DNA of 23,727 nucleotides from contig WHUX01000479.1 of assembly GCA_015179025.1 (NCBI GenBank), forward strand, positions 1 through 23,727, written 5' to 3'. Numbering within the stretch: position 1 is the first letter of the stretch; every line of letters begins with the position of its first letter. The DNA is from Terfezia claveryi (taxonomy: Eukaryota > Ascomycota > Pezizomycetes > Pezizales > Pezizaceae). Both the position numbers and the translations under genes were made by a program. The notes beneath the pieces are model-generated. The model made no database searches and had not been told where the DNA came from. It worked only from the letters and a program-made list of their open reading frames with translations. Shown piece by piece: positions 21,860-23,727 of the stretch.

Positions 21860-23727
21860 CACTGTTTCCCCTTCCATTTCAGTTAGGATCTCCATATTTT
21901 GATAGCACTGATGTTACTGATTTTTTGGTACAATAGAAGGGATTAATGATGGATTGGACTGACTTACAGCATATCAAAAAAGTTCCTCTCTATTGTGAGA
22001 AGATGATTGGTGTGTATATTAAGACGCTAGATTCATGTGTGGCTGGGGAAAGTTAGGATGATTTCATAGTCGCACTTAAAGCAAAGGTTAAGGATGATGA
22101 TAATGAGCAAATCAGGAATACGGAAACGTTCTTACAAAATCTCATCCAGAATATAAGAAAAGAAAAGGAACCTTCGGTATTAGCTTATAGGACGTTTATT
22201 TTTGAATTCATGGAGAGATCAAATCTTCTAGTAAATAAGCTAGTAATTAATAAACATACACGAGTATTTATGTTTTTGCAGGCTTTTTCAAACAAAATAG
22301 GAGATAAGCTTTGCAAACGATGTAAAATTGACATGAACGATATTGATTCAACTGTGACTATCTTGCTGGAGCTAAAAAAGAAGGTGTTGAATGTATGTAC
22401 TAAGGATCACTCATAGATGAGCAAGCTATAGAAAGCCAAGAACCAAATAGAGATGAACCCTTTAGAGAAGAATCTCCCAAAGCTAAGAAAGGAATTGAAA
22501 CCAAAAATGGAGAGTAAGAGTCACACGAAGGCCCAGCTGCTGGATGAGGTAACGAAAATGATGAAGGATCTCTAACTGAGTAACATAAAAGCTTAAAAGA
22601 AGTTAGAAACTGACATTTTGTTCTTGAAGAATGTCTTCATAAAGACTCCACTGCAGGCAGCTCCCTATTACCTACTTCGATAATATGGAAATAGGGATTA
22701 CCCTCCAAACCAGGCTACATCATTAGTGAATCGAATTTAAAGATATTATTGGGATGGTCAAATGCATAGGAAGGAGGAGTATCAAGACTTAAAGAAAGCC
22801 ATTGAGTATAGAGAAGTCTACTAAAGAGATCGATTCATGTATCTTGGACAGCAGGGTATAGGAAATGAAGTTCTTATGCATGTTCCATATAAAGTTGAGG
22901 GAAGAATGAAGTAGCAAAAAGATTGGGTCCGAGACTACCTGAGAAAGAAGGAAAGTGAGGATTCAAAAGCACAGTGTATTTTCATGGAAGATCAGGAAGG
23001 TGTTGATTATAATGTTATTAAGGAAAAAATCAATAGTAAACTAGTGGTCTTTCAAGCATTAAAAGAAGCATTGATTGAGGAGAAAAGAATGAGAGATATT
23101 GAGGATATTAGTGAAAGCAATTGAAAATCGAAACAACCTTTCAACCCTTCCATACCTCCGAGAATCTTGAAGTATGGACAGAAGGATCAAAGCAAGGTTG
23201 ATTCGAAGCAAACTAGACAATCTTACAATAAACTATGGGCTACCTTAAGAGAAGAAGTAGATATTAAAGATCTTAGTAAAAGAACTCTGGATGCACCTAT
23301 ACTAGTAGTAACTGTCCGAGAGCTTTTATCGATTTCGCCAGAACTAATTCAACAATGGTTTGACGTTAAGAGAGTTCCACCAATCAAGGAAAAAGCAGAC
23401 AAACTAGATGCCATGGCATTTACTGTTTGCAAAGAAGCGCTCAGGAAGCTATATGCATATGCTTCCCCTAAGTGCAAGAGTAGAGTTGAAGAGATAGAGT
23501 ATAAGATACTGATAGATTCGGGAGCAGAGTTATGTTTGATGAGTAAAGATATCTTCGAGGAGTTAGAATTACTTATTGATTTGGCTATGGATTGGTCTGT
23601 TGGAGCAGCAAACAATCAAAGAAGAAAAGCATATGGAATTTGTCATAATATTGAGGTAAGAATTGGAGGGATATCAACCATATATCAATTTTTTGTTATA
23701 GAAAACTTATCCTAGGATGTAATCTTG
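21860..23727 (+). pseudogene. Element C gag-protease pseudogene (runs off window end)
   Basis: One frame aligns with B ORF1: PYFDSTDVTDFLVQ, YCEKMIGVYIKTLDS, FLQAFSNKIGDKLCKRCKID, then RDYPPNQAT before the knuckle, and a protease with ILIDSGAELCLMSKD near 23511-23553. Stops include 21934-21936, 22054-22056 (TAG where B has Trp), 22414-22416, 22429-22431, 22573-22575 and 23713-23715, yet no frameshift is needed over about 1.8 kb. The zinc knuckle at about 22744-22782 has lost all its cysteines but kept its His. The protease keeps DSGA, where B has DGGS. The protease end and pol lie beyond the window. Confidence 0.9.

Larger units (their letters stand above)
19790..23727 (+). mobile_element. 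Element C: decayed relative of element B (5' part, continues beyond window)
   Basis: It has an LTR-like leader ending TTCATA at 21246, a PBS nearly identical to that of B at the same offset, and a gag-protease that aligns with B ORF1 along its length. The internal part is strongly AT-rich and full of nonsense codons. The left boundary is uncertain: I place it before the palindrome array, because those palindromes are followed by GAATAAGG exactly as in the B LTR. The array could instead belong to the upstream part of the element A LTR. A copia fragment interrupts 20262 to about 20850. Confidence 0.75.

Overview
The window is a nest of transposable elements, almost certainly from a filamentous fungus. 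The evidence is the gypsy reverse transcriptase lineages (one of a type common in fungi), short introns with GTAAGT/CTAAC/CAG-type signals in a hAT transposase gene, and C-to-T/G-to-A nonsense decay resembling repeat-induced point mutation (RIP). The species cannot be named from the sequence. I see no ordinary host gene, tRNA, rRNA or CRISPR array.

Layout: (1) 1-4264, the right part of a decayed hAT DNA transposon (+): BED zinc finger, broken transposase, minisatellites built on TCCGTGACA, and a right terminus at about 4264. (2) 4265-4706 and 15952 to about 19.7 kb, two arms of one older gypsy element, 'A', on the minus strand (gag, protease, RT, RNase H, start of integrase). (3) 4707-15951, a complete and apparently young gypsy-type element, 'B' (+), inserted in the RNase H region of A. 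It has nearly identical 1.52-kb LTRs, a 4-5 bp target duplication, a PBS, an intact gag-protease ORF, an intact RT-RNase H-integrase ORF and an intact third ORF of unknown function in the position retroviruses use for env. (4) About 19.8-23.7 kb, an AT-rich decayed relative of B, 'C' (+), cut by the window end. Its LTR-like leader carries a tandem palindrome array and is interrupted by a minus-strand copia fragment (303-bp LTR plus the end of RNase H).

Order of events: A is oldest. hAT and B inserted into it independently: deleting B plus one target copy puts the A reading frame back in register, and the hAT terminus stops inside the A integrase zinc-binding region. C carries many nonsense codons but keeps a single frame over about 1.8 kb. 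The copia piece entered the C leader.

Most interesting is element B. Each LTR is internally duplicated and holds 13 copies of a 28-bp imperfect palindrome (7 in the first half, 6 in the second). Element C has a different 30-bp palindrome in four tandem copies. A palindrome with the same 8-bp arms and 30-bp span as the C version lies inside the B pol gene. The third ORF of B encodes a soluble-looking 440-aa protein with an Arg-rich segment and a strongly acidic tail, preceded by its own TATA box. A testable idea is that this protein, or a host factor such as TFIIIC, acts on the palindromes. That is inference only.
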